From NCBI RefSeq assembly GCF_000300005.1, contig NC_018691.1, forward strand, positions 3,596,001 through 3,660,000: a DNA stretch of 64,000 nucleotides, given 5' to 3'. Positions 16,443 through 25,845 of the stretch are shown piece by piece (positions within the stretch are counted from its first letter, which is position 1; each line of letters begins with the position of its first letter). The notes below the pieces were generated by a model. That model had not been told where the DNA came from. It searched no databases and saw only the letters and a list, made by a program, of their open reading frames with translations. Position numbers and translations under genes: made by a program. Source of the stretch: Alloalcanivorax dieselolei B5 (lineage in GTDB: Bacteria; Pseudomonadota; Gammaproteobacteria; Pseudomonadales; Alcanivoracaceae).

Positions 16443-18158
16443 ATGCGTACCTCCCGTTATTTGCTTGCCACCGTCAAGGAAACCCCCGCCGACGCGGTGG
16501 TCATCAGTCACCAGTTGATGCTGCGCGCGGGCATAATCCGCAAGCTGGCGTCCGGCCTCTACACCTGGCTGCCCAGCGGCCTGCGCGTGCTGCGCAAGGT
16601 GGAACGGATCGTGCGCGAGGAAATGGAACGGGCCGGCGCCCAGGAAGTACTGATGCCGGTGGTGCAGCCGATCGAGCTGTGGCAGGAATCCGGCCGCGAC
16701 AGCGCCTACGGCCCCGAATTGCTGCGCATCACCGACCGCCACGACAACGGCTTCTGCCTGGGCCCCACTCATGAGGAAGTGATCACCGATCTGGCGCGCA
16801 ACGAAATTCACAGCTACAAACAGCTGCCGCTCAACTTCTATCAGATCCAGACCAAATTCCGCGACGAGATCCGCCCGCGCTTCGGCGTCATGCGCTCGCG
16901 GGAGTTCACCATGAAGGACGCCTACTCCTTCCACCTGAACATGGAATCGCTGGCCGAGACCTATCAGCACATGCACCGCGCCTACTGCGCGATCTTCGAT
17001 CGCCTGGGGCTGGACTACCGCCCGGTGGAAGCGGACACCGGCTCCATCGGCGGCGCCGCCAGCCATGAGTTCCATGTCCTGGCGGCCTCCGGCGAGGACG
17101 ACATCGCGTTCTCCGACATCTCCGACTACGCCGCCAACGTGGAACTGGCCGAAGCGCTGGCCCCCGCCGGCGAGCGGCCGGCTCCCGGCGCTGAAATGAC
17201 ATTGGTGGACACCCCTGACGCCAAAACCATCGAGCAACTGGTGGCGCAATTCGACCTGCCCATCGAGAAGACCGTGAAGACCCTGGTGGTGAAAGGGTCG
17301 GAAGGCGGGCTGGTGGCCCTGCTGGTCCGTGGCGACCATGAGCTGAACGATGTCAAAGCGGAAAAACTAGAGGCGGTGGCGGCGCCGCTGGCCTTCGCCG
17401 AGGAAGCGGAAATCCGCGCCGCCATCGGCGCCGGTCCCGGCTCCCTGGGTCCGGTGAATCTGCCCATTCCCTGCATCGTCGACCGCACCGTGGCGAAGAT
17501 GAGCGACTTCGGCGCCGGCGCCAACCAGGACGGCAAGCACTATTTCAATATCAACTGGGAGCGCGATGTGGCGCTGCCGGAAGTGGCCGACCTGCGTAAT
17601 GTGGTGACCGGCGACCCGAGCCCGGATGGCCAGGGGACCCTGGTGATCAAACGCGGCATCGAAGTGGGTCACATCTTCCAGCTCGGCACCAAATATTCCG
17701 AAGCGCTCAACGCCACTGTGCTGGACGAAAACGGCAAGGCGGTGACCATGCCGATGGGTTGCTACGGCATCGGCGTCAGCCGCATCGTGGCCGCCGCCAT
17801 TGAGCAGAATCACGACGAGCGTGGCATCATCTGGCCCGAGGCCATCGCCCCGTTCCAGGTGGTATTGATGCCGCTCAACCCGAAGAAGAGCCCGCGCGAA
17901 AAAGACACCGCCGAGCAGCTCTACCAGACCCTCACCGAAGCCGGCATTGAGGTACTTTACGACGACCGCGAGAAAGAACGGGTGGGCGTGAAATTCAGCG
18001 ACTCCGAACTGCTCGGCATTCCCCACCGTATCCTGGTGGCGGAAAAAGGACTGGACCGCGGGGTACTGGAATACAAACGCCGGGGTGCCGAGGACAACGA
18101 GGACCTGCCGCTGGATCAGGTGGTGGACGTGCTCAAGGAAAAGCTGGCCGGGCGTTGA
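16443..18158 (+). CDS. proS: Prolyl-tRNA synthetase (bacterial type)
   Basis: Class II synthetase, 571 residues (typical 572). N-terminal catalytic part begins [18 protein letters not shown] and includes motif 2 ([24 protein letters not shown]). The editing (INS) domain at about 225–405 has the fold that removes Ala-tRNA-Pro, and the C-terminal anticodon-binding domain follows motif 3 ([17 protein letters not shown]). The in-frame upstream extension to 16335 does not match homologues. It ends 6 bp before the convergent DUF4062 gene. Confidence 0.98.
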   Translation: MRTSRYLLATVKETPADAVVISHQLMLRAGIIRKLASGLYTWLPSGLRVLRKVERIVREEMERAGAQEVLMPVVQPIELWQESGRDSAYGPELLRITDRHDNGFCLGPTHEEVITDLARNEIHSYKQLPLNFYQIQTKFRDEIRPRFGVMRSREFTMKDAYSFHLNMESLAETYQHMHRAYCAIFDRLGLDYRPVEADTGSIGGAASHEFHVLAASGEDDIAFSDISDYAANVELAEALAPAGERPAPGAEMTLVDTPDAKTIEQLVAQFDLPIEKTVKTLVVKGSEGGLVALLVRGDHELNDVKAEKLEAVAAPLAFAEEAEIRAAIGAGPGSLGPVNLPIPCIVDRTVAKMSDFGAGANQDGKHYFNINWERDVALPEVADLRNVVTGDPSPDGQGTLVIKRGIEVGHIFQLGTKYSEALNATVLDENGKAVTMPMGCYGIGVSRIVAAAIEQNHDERGIIWPEAIAPFQVVLMPLNPKKSPREKDTAEQLYQTLTEAGIEVLYDDREKERVGVKFSDSELLGIPHRILVAEKGLDRGVLEYKRRGAEDNEDLPLDQVVDVLKEKLAGR

Positions 18159-18164
18159 CCGCGC

Positions 18165-19163
18165 CTAGCCCCCTTCGCGCCGCCGCGCCAGCAGCTGGGT
18201 CATGGCGGCGTCGCCCGTGGCGGTGAGCCGCCAGCAACCCGCCCCGGCACCTCTCTCATCGTGACGGATCAACCCCAACGCCCGTAACTGCACCTTGATC
18301 TGCTGCAGCACCGGCTCCGCCAGCGTCACATTGCGCACCGCGTGGGCCTCCGGGAAACGGGGTTTCAATTCCTCCAGCGCCCGCCGCGCCAGCGCCTGTT
18401 CCAGCGTCTTGCGCAACACCGCCTCACTGGCGCCTTCCAGCATCTTCGGCGCCAGCGAACCGAATACCGCGTCCCATTGCCAACGACTGCGCCCCCGCGC
18501 CAACTTGCAGGCGCCGCCCTGATACACCGCGCAACTGTATTCCAGTTCCACCGGATCGCCGCCACGGGCCAGCGCCGCCGGCCGTTGATCCGTCAGCCAG
18601 CGTTCGCGCTCCGCTTCCAGGGCCGCCAGCCGCCGGCGCAGAACCGCGTCCTCGGTACCGCCGGCGGTGCCGGGCCGGACCCAGCCCGCCGCCGGATGGG
18701 TTCGCAGCCAATCCGGCAACACCCGCGCCAACCGATCCACCAGATCCGCCGGCTCGCGCCAGGTATGGCAACGGGTCTTGCCCTGCAGCAGACGGGCGAA
18801 ATCGTCACGCCGCACGGCCCCCTCACGGGACCCTTCCCGGGCCACTTCCGGCAACAGCGACGGCGCTTCGTGAATGAACGCCAGCACCGGCTTGCGCTTG
18901 GTGGCGGCATAGACGAACTCACGGTGCATCTGGCTCAGCCCCAGCGGTGACAGAGCGCCGTAAAGCCCGCCCAGAACCAACACCACATAGTCACTGTCGT
19001 CGATCAGACGCTGCGCCAGCGGCATGTGATCGGCGCCGTCATCCAACGCCGTCATCCCCAAAGGCATCAGCGCCTGATTCAACAGCGGCGCCAGCACCTT
19101 CTGGCGCACCCCCAGTGGATCCGGATACCCGGTGCTGAGAAAAACCGGATGGCGTTTTTCCAT
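18165..19163 (-). CDS. DUF4062-domain protein
   Basis: 332 residues from the ATG at 19163, which has AAGGAA 8–9 bases upstream; in-frame codons up to 19211 are less likely. The N-terminal ~115 residues look like DUF4062, a TIR/Toll-like alpha-beta fold: PVFLSTGYPDPL at the start, then the IDDSDYVVLVLGGLYGALS strand-loop and KPVLAFIHEAPSLLP. A middle coiled segment (LRRRLAALEAERERW) and a winged-helix-like C-terminus (ALGLIRHDE…GCWRLTATGDAAM) follow. DUF4062 often sits at the front of signalling or defence proteins; a defence role here is only inference. It is divergent from the ParA gene. Confidence 0.65.
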   Translation of the reverse strand: MEKRHPVFLSTGYPDPLGVRQKVLAPLLNQALMPLGMTALDDGADHMPLAQRLIDDSDYVVLVLGGLYGALSPLGLSQMHREFVYAATKRKPVLAFIHEAPSLLPEVAREGSREGAVRRDDFARLLQGKTRCHTWREPADLVDRLARVLPDWLRTHPAAGWVRPGTAGGTEDAVLRRRLAALEAERERWLTDQRPAALARGGDPVELEYSCAVYQGGACKLARGRSRWQWDAVFGSLAPKMLEGASEAVLRKTLEQALARRALEELKPRFPEAHAVRNVTLAEPVLQQIKVQLRALGLIRHDERGAGAGCWRLTATGDAAMTQLLARRREGG

Positions 19164-19543
19164 CAGCGTGTTTCCTTGCGACCCCATCGCTTTCCCTGTG
19201 CCCCCTGACAATATCGCCCCTCAACCCCTGCCACCCCACGGCTGTAAGCAGCCCGTTTGTGCCCACGCGCGCTCATTCGCTGCTAAAGCAACCTCCCACA
19301 GCGACTTCGTAACCCGGAGAGTGATTCGAAGCGAACGGTTTCAGAGTTCGTGGAGAGCCGGCAAAAGGCCCCGACCCCCACCGTACCTCCTGGTATCGGC
19401 GACCCTAGCACCGATTAAAGCCCCTGCGCGAACACCCGACAAGGAACCTCTCCACAACAGCAGGCCCACGACAGTCATGGCGGGACACACCGGCCGGTTC
19501 GTGCTAGCCTGCCGGACACCGTCCATCACTAACTGTGCCGATC
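19164..19543. other. Divergent spacer between DUF4062 and ParA genes (380 bp)
   Basis: A degenerate REP-like and hairpin half-copy (about 19262–19365) lies in the middle. The rest shows no gene and no clear promoter. Confidence 0.6.
19290..19365. repeat. Partial copy of the REP/long-stem hairpin cassette
   Basis: CTCCCACAGCGACTTCGTA, then a GATTCGAAGCGA segment and TGGAGAGCCGGC, follow the order seen at 8185–8256. The copy stops after the first 11–12 bases of the hairpin arm. Confidence 0.55.
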
Positions 19544-20284
19544 ATGCGAACCATCGCCTTTTATAATCTGAAAGGAGGGGTGGGCAAGACCACCACGGCC
19601 ATCAATGTGGCCTGGCACGCGGCCCGCTGGAAACACCGTACCCTGCTCTGGGACCTGGACCCGCAGGGCGCCGCCAGTTTCTATCTCGGTGTCGACGATG
19701 GCGCCGGCTACAAGGCGGGCGCGGTGCTCAAGGGCAAGCAGCCCATGGGCAACCTGAAGCGGGAAACCCGCTGGCCGCTGCTGGAAGCCATTCCCTCTGA
19801 CCTCAGCCTGCGCAATGCCGACCTGAAACTGGCGGAGACCGGGCGCGGCCAACTGCGACAGTTGGTGGCACCGTTCGGCGAAAGCTACGAGTTAATGCTG
19901 CTGGATTGCCCGCCCACCCTGAGCCCGGTGGCCGAGAGTATTTTCTCCGCCGCCGACTACCTGGTGGTGCCGGTGATCCCGACGCACCTTTCCCTGCGCG
20001 CGCTGGAACAGGTGCGCGATTGGCTGGACAGCAAGAAGCTCAAGAACCTGGAGCTGATCCCGTTCTACAACATGGTGGACCGGCGCCGGGCCCTGCATCT
20101 GGATTTGCTGGTGAAGCGGCCGCCGATCATGCGTAACGGCCTGCAGACCTGGATCCCCTACTCCACCCATGTGGAGCAGATGGGCGATCACCGCGCACCG
20201 GTGGCGGAATTCGCCCCGCACACTCCGGCCGCCCACGCCTACCGGGCGCTGTGGTTCGAACTGCTGGATCGCATCAAGCTCTGA
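19544..20284 (+). CDS. Orphan ParA-family ATPase
   Basis: 246-residue deviant Walker-A ATPase of the ParA/MinD superfamily. P-loop KGGVGKTT at residues 10–17 with the signature Lys10 and Lys15, switch I around DLDPQGAASF, and Walker B LMLLDCPPTLSP. No parB or centromere repeats follow, so it is not a normal partition pair. Orphan ParAs position various cargos or regulate other systems. An in-frame GTG at 19535 would add three residues. It is divergent from the DUF4062 gene and followed by a repeat cassette. Confidence 0.85.
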   Translation: MRTIAFYNLKGGVGKTTTAINVAWHAARWKHRTLLWDLDPQGAASFYLGVDDGAGYKAGAVLKGKQPMGNLKRETRWPLLEAIPSDLSLRNADLKLAETGRGQLRQLVAPFGESYELMLLDCPPTLSPVAESIFSAADYLVVPVIPTHLSLRALEQVRDWLDSKKLKNLELIPFYNMVDRRRALHLDLLVKRPPIMRNGLQTWIPYSTHVEQMGDHRAPVAEFAPHTPAAHAYRALWFELLDRIKL

Positions 20285-20309
20285 GCGGGGAGCAAAGCAG
20301 CCTCCCACG

Positions 20310-20400
20310 GAAGGGGCTGCGAAGCTACTGTAAGAGCTTGCCTTGCAAGCGAATTCCCCAACGCTGGGGGACCTGGTTGGTCAGCAGGGCTAGCTCCTGC
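20310..20400. repeat. REP-like segment, inverted relative to 8125–8201
   Basis: CTGCGAAGCTACTGTAAGAG and GAGCTTGCCTTGCAAGCGAA read as the complement of the block found at 8160–8210. The cassette orientation is therefore reversed here, while the adjoining long-stem hairpin keeps the same orientation. Confidence 0.55.
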
Positions 20401-20455
20401 GGCGGCGTCAAACAAAGCCAGGTGGCAAATCGAACCGGACGGTTGCAGAGCTCGT

Positions 20456-20525
20456 GGAGGGCCGGCGGGCAGCGTTCCAGGACCGTGCTTCTCCCACGTC
20501 CTGAAACGCTGCCCGCCGGCCCTCC
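20456..20525. repeat. Long-stem hairpin, copy 2
   Basis: Arms 20456–20483 and 20498–20525 pair at 27 of 28 positions around a 14-nt loop. Compared with the copy at 8245–8314, two base pairs are changed on both sides (A-T to G-C and T-A to C-G), and the loop is the same except for its last two bases. Confidence 0.9.
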
Positions 20526-20582
20526 TTACCTGGCAAAGAACTCCCCCCAACCCACATCTGACTTCATGTCTCCAATGTCGGC

Positions 20583-22274
20583 CTATTCGTTCCAGGGATC
20601 GGCCCGTTGCAGGATCGTATCCAGATCCAGACCACGCGGCAGGGTGCCGTAGTTGCGATCACCGTGCTCACCCAGACGGGAGGCGATGAAAGCCTCCGCC
20701 ACGGCGCTGTTGCCAGCGGCCACCAACTGACTGGCCTGCATGGTCAGCGACAGACGGTCGACGATGTCGCGGGCACGGTATTCCGCATCCGCCATATCGG
20801 AGAACTCACCTTTCAACGCGGTCACGGCCTGGTCCAGACGACTGTCGGCGCCGGCCGCCCGGCCCAGTTCCGTGAACCACACGTCCAGTACTTTGGGCGT
20901 CTTCGCCAGAGCGCGCAGCATATCCAGCGCCTGCACATTACCGGACCCTTCCCAGATCGCGTTGATCGGCGCTTCCCGGTACAAACGCGCCATCATGAAC
21001 TCCTCGATGGCGCCGTTGCCGCCCAGACATTCCATGGCCTCGTAGGCATGGAACGGGGTGCGCTTGCAGATCCAGTACTTACCCGCCGGCAGCCCCAACC
21101 GCAACAGCAGCTGTTCATGTTCGTTGTCGCTGTCCAACGCGGTGTTGTCCAGCGCCTCCCCCATGCGCATGGCGATGGCCAGGGAGCCTTCCACTTCCAA
21201 TTGCAGGTCGGCGAGTACGTTGCGCATCAGCGGCTGGTCAATCAGCGTTTTGCCGAACGCGGCCCGGCCGCTGGCGTGATTGACCGCCTGCGCCACCGCC
21301 TGACGCTGCCCCGCCGAAGAGCCGATCATGCAGTCGAAGCGGGTCATCGCCACCATCTCAATGATCGCCGGCACGCCGCGCCCTTCCTCGCCAACCATCC
21401 AGCCCAGGGCTCCGCGCAGCTCGATCTCGGAGGAGGCGTTGGAGACGTTCCCCACCTTGTTTTTCAGGCGCTGCACCTGAATCGGGTTCTTGCTGCCGTC
21501 CGGCCGCCAGCGCGGCACCAGAAAACAGCTCAGGCCGTCGTCCGTCTGCGCCAGTACCAGGAAGGCGTCGCACATGGGCGCGGAGGTGAACCACTTATGG
21601 CCAATCAGTTCGTAGGCCTCGCCGGGGCCGCCAGCGCCGATCGCATAAGCGCGCGTGGTATTGGCACGCACATCGGAACCGCCCTGCTTCTCGGTCATGC
21701 CCATGCCGATGGTCAGGGATTGCTTTTCATAGTGCGGCACATTGCGCGGGTCATAACCGTTGTTGAGGATCTTCGGCAGCCATTCCTCCGCCAGGGACGG
21801 GGTCAGCCGGATCGAGGGCACCGCCGCGAAGGTCATGGTCAGCGGGCAGCCATGGCCCGCTTCCGCCTGGGCCTGCAGGTAGCTGCGCGCCGCCCGGGCC
21901 ACATGGGCGCCGGGCTTGGGATCGGTCCAGGGCGCGGAATGGATGCCGCTCTCCAGCCCTAACGCCATCAGGTTGTGATAGGCCGGGTGATATTTCACCT
22001 CATCCACCCGGTAACCGTGACGGTCATGAGAGAAGAATTGCGGTTTGTTTTCGTTGGCCAGAAAGCCCCACTCGATCACCTCGGCACTGCCGGTCCTGGC
22101 ACCGTGGGCGGACAATGCCGGTTCCGCCCAGCCCGCCCCGTGGCGGCGCACCGCTTCACGCAGGGCATTGTCGGTGTCATAGGCGTTGTAATCCTGCAGA
22201 TCGCCGGACTGGTTGAACACCTCATGGGTGTCGGCCAGGGCTTCCACATTCAAAGCATCGTGTTGAGCATTCAT
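20583..22274 (-). CDS. aidB: AidB-type acyl-CoA dehydrogenase-like flavoprotein
   Basis: 563-residue flavoprotein of the acyl-CoA dehydrogenase superfamily, AidB branch (E. coli AidB 541). AidB-like features are the N-terminal helical domain (FNQSGDLQDYNAYDTD), GMGMTEKQGGSDVRAN at the FAD site, EMVAMTRFDCMIGSSAG, the EAMECLGGNGAIEE segment, and a long C-terminal DNA-binding-like domain. AidB responds to alkylation and binds DNA; the enzymatic substrate is unsettled. It is second in a tetR–aidB operon with a 4-bp overlap, so it is likely controlled by that TetR rather than by Ada. Confidence 0.88.
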   Translation of the reverse strand: MNAQHDALNVEALADTHEVFNQSGDLQDYNAYDTDNALREAVRRHGAGWAEPALSAHGARTGSAEVIEWGFLANENKPQFFSHDRHGYRVDEVKYHPAYHNLMALGLESGIHSAPWTDPKPGAHVARAARSYLQAQAEAGHGCPLTMTFAAVPSIRLTPSLAEEWLPKILNNGYDPRNVPHYEKQSLTIGMGMTEKQGGSDVRANTTRAYAIGAGGPGEAYELIGHKWFTSAPMCDAFLVLAQTDDGLSCFLVPRWRPDGSKNPIQVQRLKNKVGNVSNASSEIELRGALGWMVGEEGRGVPAIIEMVAMTRFDCMIGSSAGQRQAVAQAVNHASGRAAFGKTLIDQPLMRNVLADLQLEVEGSLAIAMRMGEALDNTALDSDNEHEQLLLRLGLPAGKYWICKRTPFHAYEAMECLGGNGAIEEFMMARLYREAPINAIWEGSGNVQALDMLRALAKTPKVLDVWFTELGRAAGADSRLDQAVTALKGEFSDMADAEYRARDIVDRLSLTMQASQLVAAGNSAVAEAFIASRLGEHGDRNYGTLPRGLDLDTILQRADPWNE

Positions 22275-22933
22275 GATTGACCTCCAGCGCCAACGGCGCC
22301 TGTGGTGGTGTTTTGTTGTGGTTGTCTCGATTGCGATGGCGTGGCGCCCACCGCCCGCAGGCAGAAGGCCACCATCTGATCCGGCAGGGCGGCATCCGCC
22401 AGCGGCGCCGCCAGTGGCCCCACCAGAGCTTCGGCCACCGCCCCCACCAGCGCCGCGGCGCTGGGAGCGGTGGCCTGGGGCGGCAGCTCGCCACTGGCCA
22501 CGCCGTGATCCAATACATCCCGATACAGCGCCGCATAGGTGGCCCGATAATGCAGACGCTCGGCATCCACCTCCGGCTCCACCGGTTCGGCGATCAGCGC
22601 CCAGGCCAGCTTGGGCGCCGCCATGGCACGGCCGGCGAACACCCGCAACGCCTGCTCCAGACGGGCGCCGGCGCCGCCCGGCCCGGACAGTGCCCGCGCC
22701 ACGGCGTCCACTTCCCGCTCGGTGGCGACACGGAACACTTCCGCCGCCAGGGTCGCCTTGTTGTCGAAATAGCGATACAGCGTGCCGACGCCAACGCCGG
22801 CGCGTTCCGCCACCGCCTGCATGGTCATGGCGGCGAAGCCCCCTTCCCGCACCAGCCTCTCGGCGGTCTGCAGCAAATTCTCCCGCTGCGCCGCCTTACG
22901 CGCCCGCACCTGAGCGGTTTCCCGGTATGCCAT
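22271..22933 (-). CDS. TetR-family regulator upstream of aidB
   Basis: 220-residue TetR repressor. The N-terminal helix-turn-helix is clear: TMQAVAERAGVGVGTLYRYFDNKATL at about 37–62. The C-terminal ligand domain is Ala-rich, and a Gln/Thr/Gly-rich tail follows. It is first in the operon and translationally coupled to aidB (ATGA at 22271–22274), so both are probably autoregulated. A palindromic site lies 5–18 bp upstream of its start codon, in the position expected for autorepression. The ligand is unknown; acyl-CoA or a lipid-damage product is a guess. Confidence 0.88.
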   Translation of the reverse strand: MAYRETAQVRARKAAQRENLLQTAERLVREGGFAAMTMQAVAERAGVGVGTLYRYFDNKATLAAEVFRVATEREVDAVARALSGPGGAGARLEQALRVFAGRAMAAPKLAWALIAEPVEPEVDAERLHYRATYAALYRDVLDHGVASGELPPQATAPSAAALVGAVAEALVGPLAAPLADAALPDQMVAFCLRAVGATPSQSRQPQQNTTTGAVGAGGQS

Positions 22934-22937
22934 GATC

Positions 22938-22978
22938 GGAATCCTGATTCCTACTTTTAAAGAATTGAATCATGGTTC
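22938..22978. promoter_or_regulatory. Candidate TetR operator
   Basis: GGAATC-CT-GATTCC (22938–22951) is a perfect palindrome. A related imperfect one, GAATCATGGTTCC, follows at about 22966–22978. Both sit directly in front of the tetR start in a divergent region. Confidence 0.5.
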
Positions 22979-23090
22979 CGGGTTTGAGGCAAGGGAGGGG
23001 GTGGGGTGGGGGAACACGCCCTCTCTCGATACCATTCAGATTGTTATAGTAGAGTTAAGAAAAGCAGACGGGTCGGACATCACCACAACC

Positions 23091-24620
23091 ATGAAACGCA
23101 TCCTTTTGGTCCTTGCCTCGATCCTGTTGCTGATCCCGATCACTGTGGTTCTTGCCCTTACCATCACCCGTGATGTGCCCGGGGGGACCTACTTCCCTCA
23201 GCCCATCAACTCCAAGTTTGACTCCTATGCCGAGGTCACCTGGGCCGAGGTTGACCGCCTGTTGCCGGTAATGCGGCTCTATGGGCCGGACGGGACCAAA
23301 CTGCGCAGCTATTTGATGGTGCCGTTCAAAAAAGAGGCCCTCCCGCTGCGTGGTCATGGCAAGGAGTATGTTGCCGAGACGGACGGCTCGGTTCGCTTTA
23401 TTCAGGAAGAAGGCTTATTCGGTAATAGCTATCCGGACATCAAGGACGAGAGTGACCTCGATGCGCTGAAAGAGCGAAGCAAGGACAACCTCGCTACCGA
23501 CATAAACGGTATCCAGGCACTGAAACTCGTCCCGGTCGAGCCAGACAACCCCGAACTCCTGCGCATCCAGGCCGAGTGGCGGGACGCGCGAAACCGGACG
23601 CAAGAAGTATTCCAGCAGCTCGCCCAGGCCAAGGTGACGCCAACATGGCAGACCTCCCACGAGGGCATGCTGTCGTTGAAGCTGCCAGAGAATTATGTTC
23701 TCAGGTATCCCGAAGCGGCGTCCGATGCCATCGCGTTCAAGGTTTGGCAGCGGCGTGGAACCGATGTCAAAGCCCACCAAATGACCCTCTTTGCCACCAC
23801 CAACGAAGATAAATACCAACGACGGAAAGTGGCAAAAAACTTTTTCTCCATTCACCCCGATCACCAAAACCTCGGACACGACATCCACATCGCCCGAGAG
23901 GCAAACGGCTACTATTTTATTCAGGCCGAACGCGATATTGGCGACACTTATATCCATGCCAGGGCGGAAACACCCGATACTCAGGTAGCCAGTGATTTTA
24001 TCGGGATCATCAAACAGCTGGGGACGGAAGATCTCTCCATGCAGTTGCTTTCAGGCGAGTATATCCCCTCCATGGACTCCACTATGACGCCAAAAGACTA
24101 TGCGGAATTCGTGGGCTTTCTCGGGCAGCGGCTGGACCCTTTCTTCAATCCCGACGCCGATTTATTTCACGGAAGATCAAACCGTATGACGTCGCCGGAT
24201 CATCCATGGAGGCTTGACTTTTTTTCCTTCGATCAAGAGGGGGCGGCGTCCATACAGATCTTTCTTCTACGTTGGGAAAGCGCCAATCCACCGGCTCTCC
24301 AGGACATCTGGCCCCATGCCCCCGCCGAAGAAGAATATGGCAAGACGGTGGCGACGGCCGGCCCGGCCTTGAAACTGCGCATCAACCCGCGGCGGAGCAC
24401 TTGCAACAGCCGTTACCATTTGCCCATCACCCGGATAAACGAACATCAGGAATTGAGCTTGCTGTTCGATGTCAACTCCAACAGCCTGCCGGAGTGCCAG
24501 GAAGCGGCGGCCTGGTTCAAACAACTTGATCTGGCGGCCTTGAAAAAGGCGATTCCCGCGATCAACAACGAAACCGCTTGGCGACCCTTTTTTCAGAACG
24601 CCGCCCTCAAAAAGCCGTGA
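23091..24620 (+). CDS. Uncharacterised membrane-anchored/exported protein
   Basis: 509 residues, no family recognised. A strong N-terminal hydrophobic helix (residues 3–25, signal peptide or anchor) is followed by a soluble extracytoplasmic domain with many charged and aromatic residues and only two late cysteines (near SRRSTCNSRYH and LPECQEAA), which could form one disulfide. The region has visibly lower GC and freer codon use than its neighbours, suggesting recent arrival. The start is the ATG at 23091 because the hydrophobic helix begins there; the frame is open further upstream. Its 3' end overlaps the convergent chrA gene by 14 bp. Confidence 0.7.
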   Translation: MKRILLVLASILLLIPITVVLALTITRDVPGGTYFPQPINSKFDSYAEVTWAEVDRLLPVMRLYGPDGTKLRSYLMVPFKKEALPLRGHGKEYVAETDGSVRFIQEEGLFGNSYPDIKDESDLDALKERSKDNLATDINGIQALKLVPVEPDNPELLRIQAEWRDARNRTQEVFQQLAQAKVTPTWQTSHEGMLSLKLPENYVLRYPEAASDAIAFKVWQRRGTDVKAHQMTLFATTNEDKYQRRKVAKNFFSIHPDHQNLGHDIHIAREANGYYFIQAERDIGDTYIHARAETPDTQVASDFIGIIKQLGTEDLSMQLLSGEYIPSMDSTMTPKDYAEFVGFLGQRLDPFFNPDADLFHGRSNRMTSPDHPWRLDFFSFDQEGAASIQIFLLRWESANPPALQDIWPHAPAEEEYGKTVATAGPALKLRINPRRSTCNSRYHLPITRINEHQELSLLFDVNSNSLPECQEAAAWFKQLDLAALKKAIPAINNETAWRPFFQNAALKKP

Positions 24621-25740
24621 CAGCCCATCCCAGCAACGCCATACCCACGACCAACCAGAGCAACGGCACTTTTCCCGACCGTAATAACAAAAAACCCACC
24701 ACCACCATCGCCAAGTCTCCTCCACCGGCCACCGCCGAGCGAAAAACCGGGTCGTAGAGGGCGGCCAGCAGCAGTCCCACCACGGCGGCGTTGACGCCGG
24801 CGATCGCGCCGGCCATGGCCGGGCGGCCGGCCAGACCGCGCCAGGCGTCGGCCAGTGCCCATACCAACAGAAAGCCGGGCAGGAAAATCGCCACCGTGGC
24901 CAAAGCCGCGCCGGACCAGGGCGCCGCTGGCATCAGCAGCGCGCCCAGATAGGCGGCCAGGGAAAACATCGGGCCGGGTACCGCCTGGGCGGCGGCGTAG
25001 CCGGTCAGAAAGGCGTCGGTACCGACGCGGTCACCGACGAAGCCCTGCAGCAACGGCAACACCACATGGCCGCCGCCGAACACCAGGGCGCCGGCACTGT
25101 AGAAGTCCCGCAGCAGCCACAGGCCTCCAACCAGCGTGAACAACAGCCAGAACCCGACGAACAGCGCCAGCGGGCGCACCCTGATGGCGCCGCTTTCCAG
25201 CACCGACTCCACGGTACGCTTGAGCCGGCCGGCGCCGATCGCCGCCGCCAGCAGCAAGGCCAGCAGTTGCGTGACGATGCCCGGCCACCACCACAGCGAC
25301 ACCGCCGTGGCCAGTGCCAGTCCCCGGGTCAGGGTATCGGGACAAAAGCGGCGTCCCATGTTCCAGACCGCGTCGGCCACCACCACCACGGCCAGCCATT
25401 TCAGCCCCCGCACCACACCATCCAACCCGTCGCCGGCCCACTGGGCGGCGAACAGGGCCACCAATACCATGATCACGAACGACGGCAGGGTAAAACCGAG
25501 GAACGCCGCCACCGCCCCGGCCAGCCCGGCGTGATGGCGGCCGATGGCGAACCCCAACTGGCTGGAGGCCGGACCGGGGAGAAACTGGGTCAACGCCAGC
25601 AGACGGGCGAACTCGTCCTCGTCCAGCCAGCCCAGGGAGGTGACGAAACGGCGGTGGAAATACCCCACATGCGCCGCCGGACCACCGAAGCTGATCCAGC
25701 CCAACAGAAAAAATTCACGAAAAACCCGCCATGCCTGCAT
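24607..25740 (-). CDS. chrA: Chromate transporter ChrA (two-domain CHR family)
   Basis: 377-residue membrane protein of the CHR superfamily with duplicated domains. The first starts [22 protein letters not shown] and contains [19 protein letters not shown]. The second repeats this as [15 protein letters not shown] and [18 protein letters not shown]. The paired FGGP/FGGGH and PGP motifs define the family. ChrA exports chromate using membrane potential; some members carry other oxyanions. The start is the ATG at 25740 (GGGGAAC upstream), and the frame extends uselessly further into recQ. It is divergent from recQ. Confidence 0.9.
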   Translation of the reverse strand: MQAWRVFREFFLLGWISFGGPAAHVGYFHRRFVTSLGWLDEDEFARLLALTQFLPGPASSQLGFAIGRHHAGLAGAVAAFLGFTLPSFVIMVLVALFAAQWAGDGLDGVVRGLKWLAVVVVADAVWNMGRRFCPDTLTRGLALATAVSLWWWPGIVTQLLALLLAAAIGAGRLKRTVESVLESGAIRVRPLALFVGFWLLFTLVGGLWLLRDFYSAGALVFGGGHVVLPLLQGFVGDRVGTDAFLTGYAAAQAVPGPMFSLAAYLGALLMPAAPWSGAALATVAIFLPGFLLVWALADAWRGLAGRPAMAGAIAGVNAAVVGLLLAALYDPVFRSAVAGGGDLAMVVVGFLLLRSGKVPLLWLVVGMALLGWAVTAF

Positions 25741-25845
25741 TGTCGTTTTGTTCCCCGTCACGGTTTTGTCACAGTCGCGCCGGATTGTGCGCGGCGCACA
25801 TGTCACGCGGATGTCACCGCGTCCACGGACAGGTATACTGCCGCC

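Larger units (their letters stand above)
20285..20582. other. Convergent spacer between parA-like and aidB (298 bp)
   Basis: It is filled almost wholly by a REP-like segment (about 20310–20400) and the second long-stem hairpin. No gene is seen. Confidence 0.7.
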
